From an uncultured Bacilli bacterium (GTDB lineage: Bacteria; Bacillota_I; Bacilli_A; RF39; UBA660): DNA of 64,000 nt. The translations under genes and the position numbers were made by a program. A model generated the notes under the pieces. The model worked only from the letters and a program-made list of their open reading frames with translations, was not told the origin of the DNA and made no database searches. This document shows positions 53,545 to 61,470 of this stretch, in pieces. The stretch spans positions 1 to 64,000 of the forward strand of contig CAKPMB010000004.1 of assembly GCA_934167885.1 (NCBI GenBank). The letters run 5' to 3'. Positions within the stretch are counted from its first letter, which is position 1; every line of letters begins with the position of its first letter.

Positions 53545-53573
53545 ATTATACTATAAATAAAATTCATTAACAA
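53545..53573 (-). promoter_or_regulatory. promoter of the Tad-like operon
   Basis: Minus strand: -35 TTGTTA (53568-53573), 17-base spacer, -10 TATAAT (53545-53550). No terminator-like hairpin is seen between here and 46582, so about 7 kb may be one transcript. Confidence 0.65.
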
Positions 53574-53683
53574 GGACAAACGAAAATAAAATTAAAATCC
53601 ATTTTTACTTTATGTAAATTTTTTTATTATAAGATAAACTTAATGAAACAAATAATTAAATTTATGATAAAATATATTCATCC

Positions 53684-53772
53684 GGAGATGTACTCAAGCG
53701 GTTCAAGAGGTCGCACTCGAAATGCGATAGGCCTATATGGGTGCGTGGGTTCGAATCCCACCGTCTCCGCCA
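53684..53772 (+). tRNA. tRNA-Ser(CGA)
   Basis: 89 nt with encoded CCA. Acceptor arms GGAGATG and CGTCTCC pair, the anticodon stem is CGCA/TGCG with loop CTCGAAA (anticodon CGA, reads TCG), and there is a long variable arm typical of class II tRNA-Ser. Confidence 0.97.
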
Positions 53773-53820
53773 ATATGTTCACCATAATTTTAATAGAATT
53801 GGGTGGGCTTTTTTAAATTG

Positions 53821-53849
53821 TTGTCAAAAATTTTACTGCATGCTATAAT
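53821..53849 (+). promoter_or_regulatory. promoter of the NUDIX gene
   Basis: -35 TTGTCA (53821-53826), 17-base spacer, -10 TATAAT (53844-53849). Confidence 0.75.
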
Positions 53850-53882
53850 ATGGTGGAAAAACGGAAGTTTTCGGAGTTGAAA

Positions 53883-54308
53883 ATGTTAGAAGTAAAGTTT
53901 TATGATAATGTAGATGATAACTTATTAAAATTCGCTGTCATCATTTCTAAAACCAATGGTAAATGGGTGTTTTGTAAACATAAAAAGCGAAATACTTATG
54001 AAATACCAGGTGGTCATAGAGAAATGAATGAGGCAATTCTAGATACTGCCAAACGCGAACTCCATGAAGAAACAGGTGCAATGAATTTTACAATTAAACC
54101 TATTTGTGTATATTCTGTCAAAGAAAAAACAAGAGCAAATGAAATTGAAACATACGGAATGTTATATATGGCAAATATTTATTCCTTTGAAGAAATTCAT
54201 AGTGAAATAGAAAAGATAATTATTGTAGACGACTTGATTGACAATTGGACATATCCATTAATTCAACCTAAGTTAATAAAAAAAGTTCAAGAAAAAGGAT
54301 TTTTATAG
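53883..54308 (+). CDS. NUDIX hydrolase
   Basis: About 141 residues. The full Nudix box is present at about 42-65 (GGHREMNEAILDTAKREL then HEETGA), so it hydrolyses nucleoside diphosphates linked to another moiety; YtkD/MutT-like substrates are possible. The ATG at 53883 has CGGAG upstream; the in-frame ATG at 53850 directly abuts the -10 and cannot be used. It is followed by an unknown gene in the same direction. Confidence 0.85.
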   Translation: MLEVKFYDNVDDNLLKFAVIISKTNGKWVFCKHKKRNTYEIPGGHREMNEAILDTAKRELHEETGAMNFTIKPICVYSVKEKTRANEIETYGMLYMANIYSFEEIHSEIEKIIIVDDLIDNWTYPLIQPKLIKKVQEKGFL

Positions 54309-54334
54309 TTCTAACATAAAAAGGAGAAATTATT

Positions 54335-55090
54335 ATGAGAAGAAAATACATCTTAACTGATGCCAAAGCTAAATTTAAAAATGTTAGAGAAACATTACCT
54401 AATTTAGATGAAGAGGCCTATCAACTAACCGATTTTATTAGTGAAATAATAACTGATAATGTTACACCTCAAGGCTTAATGGCATATATTATTTTAATAT
54501 ACAATAGCCTTTTACAAAATAAAAATTATTTTAATAATCATGAAATTTTAACATATGATTTATATCAAAAAAGAACAAAATATTTAGAAGAAATACCCAA
54601 TATTACAGCAATAGTTGATAGCATAGCTCCTAAAAATTTCTCAGATACCTTTAGAAAACTTACACAAAATTTTTTAGTATATAATTTTGATAAAACCTAT
54701 CCAGAAAACGTTAAGGCGGCTGTCAATTGGTGGGAAGAAGCAATTAAGAGTTCTAATTTTAGTGATATTGATCTACCTCTCAATCTTCAAAATATGTTGA
54801 TAAACAACCAACAAGAATTAACAAATGAACAACTAAATATTTTTAAGAGCAATTTAGCTAAAGAGATTATGATGGTTCTTCGTGAAAAAGGTGTCTGTGT
54901 TCTAACTGTCGATTATACCCCATGTGAAATATTAGAACGAGCTGGTGAAAAAGTAGGATTCGATAGTATGTTAAATTATCCTTGGAAAACCAAAATGATA
55001 ATTGATAATGAACAAGTTATCGTATCAAAGGGTATTGAAAATTCACCCCAAATAATTTGGAGTAAAAATAATTATAGTAAAACTAAATAA
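54335..55090 (+). CDS. protein of unknown function
   Basis: 251 residues, soluble, mostly helical. Recognisable stretches are LTDFISEIITDNVTPQGLMA and VNWWEEAIKSS, with a C-terminal beta segment VCVLTVDYTPCEIL. No family can be named. AAAAGGAG precedes the start, and it is in line behind the NUDIX gene. Confidence 0.6.
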   Translation: MRRKYILTDAKAKFKNVRETLPNLDEEAYQLTDFISEIITDNVTPQGLMAYIILIYNSLLQNKNYFNNHEILTYDLYQKRTKYLEEIPNITAIVDSIAPKNFSDTFRKLTQNFLVYNFDKTYPENVKAAVNWWEEAIKSSNFSDIDLPLNLQNMLINNQQELTNEQLNIFKSNLAKEIMMVLREKGVCVLTVDYTPCEILERAGEKVGFDSMLNYPWKTKMIIDNEQVIVSKGIENSPQIIWSKNNYSKTK

Positions 55091-55096
55091 AAATTA

Positions 55097-55126
55097 AAAC
55101 CTAGCTAAAAAACTAGGTCTTTTTAT
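55097..55126 (+). terminator. terminator of the NUDIX unit
   Basis: ACCTAG/CTAGGT hairpin followed by CTTTTTATTT. It also faces the convergent DUF1287 gene. Confidence 0.7.
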
Positions 55127-55786
55127 TTAACTAATACGAAAATGGCCAACAATATCATTTCTTTTTTCTAATATATCTTCCTCATAATATCGCTGATACT
55201 TATTAGCATGATGAATAACAAATGGGATACCATGACGATTTCGTTTATCAGATACAATTCCAATATGTTTTTTAAAAACAACAATATCCCCACCCTGCCA
55301 CTCTTCTATTTTATTTATATCATTTGTTAATGATATAGCATTATTACTAAAATACACCAATAAATTTCTAACACGTCTAAAATCAATATTTTTATCAATA
55401 ACCTCAATATCATACAAATAGCGATTATTCTTTATATCTTGGTAAACAAGTTCTCGTAAGTCATACCCTGCTCCTAACAAACCAAAAGCCACAACATCCG
55501 TGCAAACGCCATACTCATCACTAGGATAACCACCAGCATAATATTTGCTTTGATATTTAGGCTTAGTTGCAATATATGAATAAACACTATTTAATATATC
55601 ACTTTGATCATCTACACCATCACCATCCCGATCAACAGCACTAACATAAGTTTTTATATTAAAATCATCATTGGTATATTTTCGATGCAGTATAAAATTG
55701 AGGCTGTATAAAATACTAAAAGTAATAATAATGACAATGATAATAATTATTAAAATAAAAATCATAATTTTCTTCTTCATATACAT
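55127..55786 (-). CDS. DUF1287 domain protein
   Basis: 219 residues. An N-terminal helix (about 5-28) anchors it outside. The family core is clear: GYPSDEYGVCTDVVAFGL near residue 90 (with the conserved Cys), NIDFRRVRNLLVYF near 140, WQGGDIVVFKKHIGIVSD near 168, and IVGHFR at the end. DUF1287 proteins have an NlpC/P60-like fold; the exact wall substrate is not established. Confidence 0.85.
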   Translation of the reverse strand: MYMKKKIMIFILIIIIIVIIITFSILYSLNFILHRKYTNDDFNIKTYVSAVDRDGDGVDDQSDILNSVYSYIATKPKYQSKYYAGGYPSDEYGVCTDVVAFGLLGAGYDLRELVYQDIKNNRYLYDIEVIDKNIDFRRVRNLLVYFSNNAISLTNDINKIEEWQGGDIVVFKKHIGIVSDKRNRHGIPFVIHHANKYQRYYEEDILEKRNDIVGHFRIS

Positions 55787-55961
55787 CCAACTTTCTTAAA
55801 ATAAACTAAGCAATTAACTAAATAAATTATATATTATAAACAGTTTAAATTCAAATAAAAGTAGAACATAGTAAAAGAAAATGCTATAATCAAAATACAA
55901 AGAAACATTGTAAAGTAATAATTTTATATCAGTAAGCGATATAAGAAAGGAAGATACAGTT

Positions 55962-56537
55962 ATGAAAAAAAGGCTTTTGATATTTTTAATAATAATGTTA
56001 ATACCGTTGTTTGTTTTTATGGGTTATCAAATTATTAAAGTTTTAGATTATAATTCATCCATCACAAGTTTAGAGAAATATGAATTTATTGATAGTGAAA
56101 AAACAATAAAAAATTTGAAGTATGATAATAAAAATTATGTAATCTCAAAATATTACGATACTTCAAGTTCATGGAGCAGTCTTAATATATTATTAAAACG
56201 CAACAATGACTACTATATTTTAAAAACTATTAAAAAATGTGACACCCTAGATGATGGATCAAATTTATACATAAAAAATAATGAAGTTTATATACATTGT
56301 ATTGGTAAAGAAAATAATATAGAGAAATACACTATTAACAAATTTATAACAAGTCAAGAAACACTTAATTTTGATTTTACAAACACTCCTAATATCAGTC
56401 AAATGCATATGATTATAGACAGTGTTGACAATAAATATATTTATTTATCATCACCATTTAAAGTAGATAACACCGTTTTAGATGAACCTAAAGTAAAATG
56501 TTCATTTAAAGATCAAAAATGCTATTATATTAAATAA
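55962..56537 (+). CDS. membrane-anchored protein, unknown
   Basis: 191 residues: an N-terminal helix (about 4-25) and an extracellular beta-rich domain with a Cys pair near the end (VKCSFKDQKCYYIK). AAAGGAAG precedes the start, and a GATATAA hairpin lies just upstream. No family recognised. It is divergent from the DUF1287 gene. Confidence 0.55.
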   Translation: MKKRLLIFLIIMLIPLFVFMGYQIIKVLDYNSSITSLEKYEFIDSEKTIKNLKYDNKNYVISKYYDTSSSWSSLNILLKRNNDYYILKTIKKCDTLDDGSNLYIKNNEVYIHCIGKENNIEKYTINKFITSQETLNFDFTNTPNISQMHMIIDSVDNKYIYLSSPFKVDNTVLDEPKVKCSFKDQKCYYIK

Positions 56538-56575
56538 AAACAATTTAAGTCATAAAAACCTAAATTGTTTTTTAT
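56538..56575. terminator. bidirectional terminator
   Basis: CAATTTA/TAAATTG hairpin with A/T runs on both sides, between convergent genes. The stretch 56576-56689 shows nothing further. Confidence 0.7.
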
Positions 56576-56689
56576 TAATTTTAAAAATATAAATATGCTT
56601 AGATTTACACAAATAAATGGTGCGTTTTAAATACACCTCGCAAATTAAAATCTCTTTCTACAAATTATTGTATATTATAATTTTCATTG

Positions 56690-57403
56690 TTACAATCTGT
56701 TTTTATTAATATGCTCAACAAATTTTTTGAAGATAAGATTTTGTTCCGATTTATTAGTAATAAATTCAGGATGCCATTGTACTCCAATATTAAATCCTGC
56801 ATCATCTAATTCAATTAGTTCAATAATATTATCATCTGAATATCCTTTCACAGAATACTCGCCTGGGTTATCTATTTTACATTTATGAATACTATTAACA
56901 ACAAAATTATTTTTATTAATTAAACTAAAAAGTTTAGAATCGTTGTTTATATTTACTTTATGCATTTCCATATTATCTAAACTAAAATGTTTTTTTTTGA
57001 GATAATCATAATCATCAAATGAAATACTTCCACCCGTTGCCAAACACATATTTATAGCACCACAGCAAATTCCTAATAATGGAATATTATTTTTAATGCA
57101 GTATTTAACTATTTCTTGTTCATAATCACAAATAGTTATTCCACCTTCTAGTATTATACCATCACAGATATCAATTGTTTGATATAAGTCACTTAAAGAT
57201 TCTTCATTTAAATAATAGTTCTGATACGAAAATGGCTTTTCTTCAATTTTTTCTTTTATTTTGCTTTGAGGAATAATTCCAATAGCAATTGCTCCATTTT
57301 TATTTAATGCATCTTTAATTTCATCACTAATACATATCTTATTCCAAATTATATCATCGCATTGCGGTTTTCCAACAATTCCAATTATAGGTTTTTTAGC
57401 CAT
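56690..57403 (-). CDS. class I glutamine amidotransferase, PuuD-like
   Basis: 237 residues of the gamma-glutamyl-GABA hydrolase/peptidase C26 type. GIVGKPQCDD at the N-terminus, GIILEGG near 80, nucleophile in LLGICCGAINM near 110, and the His-Glu pair in VQWHPEF near 208. It probably cleaves gamma-glutamyl amides of polyamine or related compounds; no other polyamine gene is near. AAGGTGATACT precedes the ATG. Confidence 0.85.
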   Translation of the reverse strand: MAKKPIIGIVGKPQCDDIIWNKICISDEIKDALNKNGAIAIGIIPQSKIKEKIEEKPFSYQNYYLNEESLSDLYQTIDICDGIILEGGITICDYEQEIVKYCIKNNIPLLGICCGAINMCLATGGSISFDDYDYLKKKHFSLDNMEMHKVNINNDSKLFSLINKNNFVVNSIHKCKIDNPGEYSVKGYSDDNIIELIELDDAGFNIGVQWHPEFITNKSEQNLIFKKFVEHINKNRL

Positions 57404-57412
57404 AGTATCACC

Positions 57413-58000
57413 TTATTTCTTTTTTTTCGTTAATATTAAGTTTCCGTCTTTATGTTCATTTCTTAAACTTTGAATTTCTTCATGTGAAAGAGGACAAAAC
57501 CCATCATATAATTCTTGTGCTACTTTTTGCATATCCATTTCTTTCAATTCTAAACTATTACATGCAACCCAATTCCCCTTTTTTTCAATTGCATGATAAT
57601 TAGTTCCTATTAATTTATAATTGCATTTATCAAATAAATGAACAATAGCATTATTATCAAGTCTCGTTTGAATAAAAATCATTTGAACGTTTATTGCTTT
57701 TAAATAGTTACTTATATAACTTATCGCTTTTGTTGCAAAGCCTTTACCCTTGTAATCTTCGAAGATGTAAATGCCATTAATTTTGACTATGTTTTCAGTA
57801 CAAAAGTGCAACATTATATATCCAATTATATCCTTTTCATTTAAAATTGATAAAATTTGTTTTTCTCCAATTCTAAATTGTTCTAAATTTTCCTCTATCC
57901 ATTTCGGGTAATATGGATATTCTTCAATAAAAATTTCGGTTAGTGCTGCAACCCCTCTATTAAACTCATCAATCGTGTTTAATCTTCTTATTTCAAACAT
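57413..58000 (-). CDS. GNAT family N-acetyltransferase
   Basis: 195 residues. The acetyl-CoA fold shows IIGYIMLHF (strand 4), GIYIFEDYKGKGFATKAI (the Q/RxxGxG/A-like pyrophosphate loop, here YKGKGFA) near 95, and a later NAIVHLFDKCNYKLIG. The acceptor is unknown. It lies ten bases from the amidotransferase gene. Confidence 0.85.
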   Translation of the reverse strand: MFEIRRLNTIDEFNRGVAALTEIFIEEYPYYPKWIEENLEQFRIGEKQILSILNEKDIIGYIMLHFCTENIVKINGIYIFEDYKGKGFATKAISYISNYLKAINVQMIFIQTRLDNNAIVHLFDKCNYKLIGTNYHAIEKKGNWVACNSLELKEMDMQKVAQELYDGFCPLSHEEIQSLRNEHKDGNLILTKKKK

Positions 58001-58057
58001 AATAAACCACCCTTATTATCAATTACTTTATCATTTATTGATTAGTAAATCAACAAT

Positions 58058-58483
58058 TTATCGATATCTTTTTTTATTTATTAATTCGTATTCTCCTTCA
58101 AAATTCCAAATATTTAATTTTCCTTTTGCAGGGATTGGATAAATTGGTTCAACATCTGCAAAAATCCATCCATATCTACCATTTTCATATAGTCCTAAAT
58201 TATATTCTTTAGCATTTAATTTTATTTTTTTTAAAAAATCATCATCCATATATACACAATCAACTAAATTAGCTTTACAAATTATATTTCCGAAATTCAT
58301 GGGTAAATTACTGATTAATGGAATAACATATTCATTAGTTAAATACTCTTTAGCAAGTGTTTTTCCACTTGCATGAATAAGTATTTCTCCCCGATAGTTT
58401 GTTTTCCAACTTCTAGTTTCTATTAACTTATCACCATTTGCAATTAATGTAGCAAAAGGCTCCTTTATACTTAATACCTTCAT
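58058..58483 (-). CDS. ASCH domain protein
   Basis: About 141 residues starting MKVLSIKEPFATLIANGDK. The ASCH core has KLIETRSWKTNYRGEILIHAS and a later GRYGWIFADV. ASCH/EVE-type folds bind RNA, and some members hydrolyse N4-acetylcytidine. The ATG at 58483 follows AAGGGTG by nine bases; a GTG at 58495 is rejected. Confidence 0.85.
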   Translation of the reverse strand: MKVLSIKEPFATLIANGDKLIETRSWKTNYRGEILIHASGKTLAKEYLTNEYVIPLISNLPMNFGNIICKANLVDCVYMDDDFLKKIKLNAKEYNLGLYENGRYGWIFADVEPIYPIPAKGKLNIWNFEGEYELINKKRYR

Positions 58484-58780
58484 TTTCGATTCCACCCTTT
58501 TCGCTCTTTAAGATTTATTTTCATGCACCCATAGCCGTAAAAACTGTGTATTTTTTTAAGCTAATTTTATTTTATATTACTATACACTATATTACTCATA
58601 ATAATTATAACACTTTTTTAGCAATTAACCCTTATAATTGTTTATTCAATACATTTTTCTTGAATTTTTATTTGTATTTTTTTAATTTCACTAATGGATT
58701 ATTAAGTTTTAACTTTTGGTAATAACAGCGACGACTCTTCATATCAAACATAATAAAATTTACATAAAATATACATTCAT
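58484..58780. other. gene-free AT-rich stretch
   Basis: No open frame, tRNA or clear promoter. The composition is even more A/T-rich than the neighbouring genes, with stop codons in all frames. It borders the decayed mobile element to the right. Confidence 0.5.
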
Positions 58781-58964
58781 CTAATTTATAAGTATATTAT
58801 TAATATTACTTTTACTTAATTTTATTTCATCAATAATTTTAATTAGCAAATTTATAAAATTTGATTTTGTTAGTCTAGCTTTCTTTTACTTTTTCAATAT
58901 TTTACATTTTTCATCGTTTATAAATACATTAATTTCTATATTTCTTTTTCTTATTTTTAAACAT
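58781..58964 (-). pseudogene. decayed MobC-like ribbon-helix-helix gene
   Basis: Conceptual translation on the minus strand, after a frame change in the A-rich start, reads RNIEINVFINDEKCKILKK, an in-frame TAA (58886-58888), then KKARLTKSNFINLLIKII. This matches the beta-strand/helix/helix pattern of plasmid mobilisation accessory proteins (MobC) and other RHH proteins (compare xIxVRVxxxExxxLxxxA...GLSxSEYIRxLL). It ends early at 58781. Broken by a frameshift and a stop; a relic of a mobilisable element. Confidence 0.5.
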
Positions 58965-59172
58965 CTCTATAAATCTTAGAGTTTGGAACTTGTCCCGTAA
59001 GTTAGGCAAATGTTAGGAGCACAAATTCAATGCATGTTAAGACAATCTTATCCTATTTGTCATCACATCTTTTTCGTTAAATATAAATTAAGACAATTTT
59101 TTCAGCTATGTTTTCGTAATTATTCATTTTTTTATACAACAAATAATTTATTTTCTCCCTTTTACTTTTAAT

Positions 59173-59381
59173 TTAAATCTTCATAATTTCGGTCAGTTCA
59201 TTTATTAATAATTTTGTTTTTGTTTCTTTATCAACTAGAAAAAGAAAATTATTTAATTCATCATAAAAAATTAGTTTTTGATATAAAACTTTGTTATTCT
59301 TTTTATGATAGTAAAATCTTAATAATCCATATTTGCTAAGACCTCTAGTTTTAATGTTTCTAATATTTTAAAATTAAGCAT
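59173..59381 (-). pseudogene. small gene broken by a one-base frameshift
   Basis: After AAAAGGA, ATG opens MLNFKILETLK. At a run of four A (59350-59353) the frame shifts by one base into TRGLSKYGLLRFYYHKK and further KVLYQKLIFYDELNNFLFL, ending with a stop at 59173. Joined it would be about 69 residues, basic and amphipathic. One missing A explains it. No family recognised. It lies 70 bases after the RNA at 59452. Confidence 0.5.
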
Positions 59382-59451
59382 TAAAAATGTCCTTTTTAGA
59401 AACAAAAAAAGATAACATCTATATACATACAGTGAGTTAGATTTTAGGCAT

Positions 59452-59561
59452 AAAAAAACTTACGACACCGTAATAGTTTTGTAAGTTGTATCCAAATGGT
59501 GCGAATGACGAAGTAGTTTACAACTCTTTCGCATAAAGACGATTGATTTATATCAATCACT
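59452..59561 (-). ncRNA. putative small RNA with H-type pseudoknot
   Basis: A promoter (59568-59596) and a terminator (ACTTAC/GTAAGT, then seven T) bound an RNA of about 110 nt. Stem 1 pairs TGCGAA (59528-59533) with TTCGCA (59500-59505). Stem 2 pairs AGTTGTA (59519-59525) in its loop with TACAACT (59484-59490) beyond it, so the stems cross and form a pseudoknot. A 5' hairpin GATTGAT/ATCAATC precedes it. No coding potential. Family unknown. Confidence 0.5.
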
Positions 59562-59567
59562 ATATTC

Positions 59568-59596
59568 ATTATACCAAAGAATAGAAAAAGTAGCAA
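59568..59596 (-). promoter_or_regulatory. promoter of the pseudoknot RNA
   Basis: Minus strand: -35 TTGCTA (59591-59596), 17-base spacer, -10 TATAAT (59568-59573). The -35 lies in the distal arm of the terminator that ends the AbiTii unit. Confidence 0.6.
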
Positions 59597-59614
59597 TAAC
59601 TTTGATGCTACTTT
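59585..59614 (-). terminator. terminator after the AbiTii unit
   Basis: Minus strand: GTAGC/GCTAC hairpin followed by TTTTTCT. It begins at the stop codon of the 54-residue ORF. Confidence 0.7.
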
Positions 59615-59772
59615 GTAAAATAATATAATATTAGTCCACCTATGACAGTAACAAATAACCCTACAAGAATATCAATTATTATTTGTTTAGATTTGTCCTC
59701 TTTTTTAATTTTATTACCTATTCCTATATTCGAATTTTTTATTTTATTTTTATTTCCTATCTCAATTCTCAT
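59608..59772 (-). CDS. 54-residue membrane ORF overlapping the AbiTii gene
   Basis: Starts at an ATG inside the last codons of the AbiTii gene (11-base overlap, -1 frame). It reads MRIEIGNKNKIKNSNIGIGN, then a basic stretch, then one membrane helix (IIIDILVGLFVTVIGGLIL) and a short tail. The GNxN-type motif continues the same motif at the end of the AbiTii protein (MGNDNTIESSNVGVGN). Many AbiTii-type proteins carry such a motif and a C-terminal helix in one chain. So this is either a coupled second gene or the detached C-terminus of a frameshifted gene. Confidence 0.6.
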   Translation of the reverse strand: MRIEIGNKNKIKNSNIGIGNKIKKEDKSKQIIIDILVGLFVTVIGGLILYYFTK

Positions 59773-60427
59773 TTCCTACACCTACATTTGAACTTTCTAT
59801 TGTATTGTCGTTACCCATATGTACTGAATTATCAGTATATATAATATTATTAATATTGTTTAACACTTCTTTTTCTTTTGTTTTATTTGAAAAATCTATA
59901 TAATAATCATCTAGGTTCCCGTACTTTTTTTCTAATTCTATAAATATCTTTAACACTTTAGTCTTAATTTTATTTAAAAGATTTGTATGAGCATATATCG
60001 ATAGTTCTCTACGAGCACTAATTACTTCACCATTTACCAATGATATTTCTTGAGCTAATACTTGATGTAATGGTATGCCCAAACAATGTTCTTTACTTTC
60101 TTTTTCAGCAATTGAAAGTTGCATAATTTCAGATATAGGAGAAGTAACTTTGACTTTAGTATATTCTTTAACATATTCAGGTTTAATTGGTATATCCTGA
60201 TTTGTACATTTAATTCTTCCTCCTATAAAATTGCCTTTTATATTTGCTTCTAAAACTCTATATTCTGGTAATTCACTTTCTTTACTATATCCATTTATTT
60301 CATTATCTAACCATTTTTTTATTTTCTTGTCTTTTATATCTTGTAACAATAAATTTAAAATATCCATTGCTTGAACAACATTAATCTCATCTTTAATTAA
60401 TTCAATTATAATTTGACTTCTCTTCAT
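59762..60427 (-). CDS. AbiTii domain protein
   Basis: About 221 residues. The N-terminal 90 residues carry the AbiTii pattern: SQIIIELIKDEINVVQAMD, WLDNEINGYSKESELPEYR near residue 45, and a beta-rich part after it. The C-terminal region ends in an Asn/Gly motif resembling parallel-beta repeats. AbiTii proteins accompany or form phage abortive-infection systems; the mechanism is not established. The ATG at 60427 has GGGGG five bases upstream; the TTG at 60439 is rejected. The stop is TGA and overlaps the 54-residue ORF. Confidence 0.82.
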   Translation of the reverse strand: MKRSQIIIELIKDEINVVQAMDILNLLLQDIKDKKIKKWLDNEINGYSKESELPEYRVLEANIKGNFIGGRIKCTNQDIPIKPEYVKEYTKVKVTSPISEIMQLSIAEKESKEHCLGIPLHQVLAQEISLVNGEVISARRELSIYAHTNLLNKIKTKVLKIFIELEKKYGNLDDYYIDFSNKTKEKEVLNNINNIIYTDNSVHMGNDNTIESSNVGVGNEN

Positions 60428-60545
60428 ATTGACCCCCAAACCAATTTATGTCTAACAGTTATTTATTTTAACATAAATAGTTTAAAATTAAAATATTCTT
60501 CAAGGCATATCTTTTATGATTTTTCATGTAATACTCAAGCAATTG

Positions 60546-60572
60546 AAAAAGTAGCAAACTTCATGCTACTTT
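60546..60572 (-). terminator. terminator after the chimeric recombinase gene
   Basis: Minus strand: GTAGC/GCTAC hairpin and TTTTTC. Nearly the same sequence as the terminator at 59585-59614. Confidence 0.7.
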
Positions 60573-60581
60573 CTAAATATA

Positions 60582-61397
60582 TTATTGATTATTATTTGGT
60601 TCTTTTGTTAATGTTTTAATTTTTTCTTGTTTCTTTTGTACTTCTTGAAGACGATAATCAGTTCCATCACTCATTGCAAAATCGAAACCTCTGTCAAACA
60701 TTCTATCTTGTTTTTCAACAACATATTGCTTTTTTCCAAATGAATGTGTTGGTTTAAAATAATATAATTTAAATTGATTTATCTTTTTAGCTTCTTCATC
60801 TGAAATAAAACGAATTGGTTGAGTTTCTGGCTCTTCTTCATTACTTCCCCAAACCTCTCTAAACATTGAATTATCATAATGTTTCCATAAACCTAAAATT
60901 CCTACAGGTTGATTATATCCTACAATAGCAAATTGAATAGGTACATCTTCTCCAGAAGAACCTGTAAATTCACCTGTAGATCCATATGCAAATTTTCTTG
61001 CTTCATAAAATCCATATGTTCCACCTAATCTAATATCCATTTCTAAAACATCTGAATTAAATCCTTCTTTAAATTCATCTTTGCGTTGATAACGATAATC
61101 ATAAAACTTATTTAGTTTTTTTATTGGTGCTGCATTTTCTAAGATTCTTGGATTTCCCATACCATAAACAGTATAATTACCAATTCTTTTTGCATCTTCA
61201 TCACTATATTGTTCAAAGTAATATTCATCTTCTTTAAAAGAATCTCCATATTCTTGAACATCATATACTTCATAATCTTTATATTCACACATAGCTCTTA
61301 ATCGCTTTTCTTGTTCTGGTAAACTAAATCCTTCACGAGCTTGATCTTCAGTAGAAACACGAATATAAAGTCCTGCAATTTTCTTTTCATCTTTCAT
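60582..61397 (-). CDS. chimera of serine recombinase N-terminus and unknown domain
   Basis: 271 residues. Residues about 6-50 are the start of a large serine recombinase: IAGLYIRVSTEDQAREG (catalytic Ser at residue 15), FSLPEQEKRL and RAMCEYKDYEVYDVQEYGDS. After residue 50 the resolvase sequence stops, and an unrelated acidic, aromatic-rich domain follows (NYTVYGMGNPRILENAAPI, GGTYGFYEARKFAYGSTGE, FDFAMSDGTDYRLQEVQ). The recombinase cannot be active with so little of its catalytic domain. The function of the rest is not recognised. AAAAGGAG precedes the start; transcription reads through a leader-peptide attenuator. Confidence 0.7.
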   Translation of the reverse strand: MKDEKKIAGLYIRVSTEDQAREGFSLPEQEKRLRAMCEYKDYEVYDVQEYGDSFKEDEYYFEQYSDEDAKRIGNYTVYGMGNPRILENAAPIKKLNKFYDYRYQRKDEFKEGFNSDVLEMDIRLGGTYGFYEARKFAYGSTGEFTGSSGEDVPIQFAIVGYNQPVGILGLWKHYDNSMFREVWGSNEEEPETQPIRFISDEEAKKINQFKLYYFKPTHSFGKKQYVVEKQDRMFDRGFDFAMSDGTDYRLQEVQKKQEKIKTLTKEPNNNQ

Positions 61398-61417
61398 TAA
61401 AACTCAACTCCTTTTAC

Positions 61418-61470
61418 AAAAAAAGAGGAGACAATAGTATTTAATAAAGCCTAAATACTACTGACTCCTC
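61418..61470 (-). terminator. attenuator terminator in front of the chimera
   Basis: Minus strand: a long interrupted stem (465-470 with 425-430, then 452-460 with 435-443 of the 61-kb block) and seven T. The leader ORF runs through the 5' arm and ends in the loop. Confidence 0.8.

Noticed and set aside
54335..55090. Toxin or abortive-infection role for the 251-residue protein
   Set aside because: Only its place in accessory DNA hints at this; no motif supports it.
59452..59561. Type III toxin-antitoxin RNA
   Set aside because: There is only one unit rather than tandem repeats, and the following ORF is not ToxN-like; kept only as a structural parallel.
59762..60439. Mycoplasma-type code (TGA read as Trp)
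   Set aside because: Clear genes end at TGA at conserved C-termini (sspI), and all recognised proteins use TGG for Trp.
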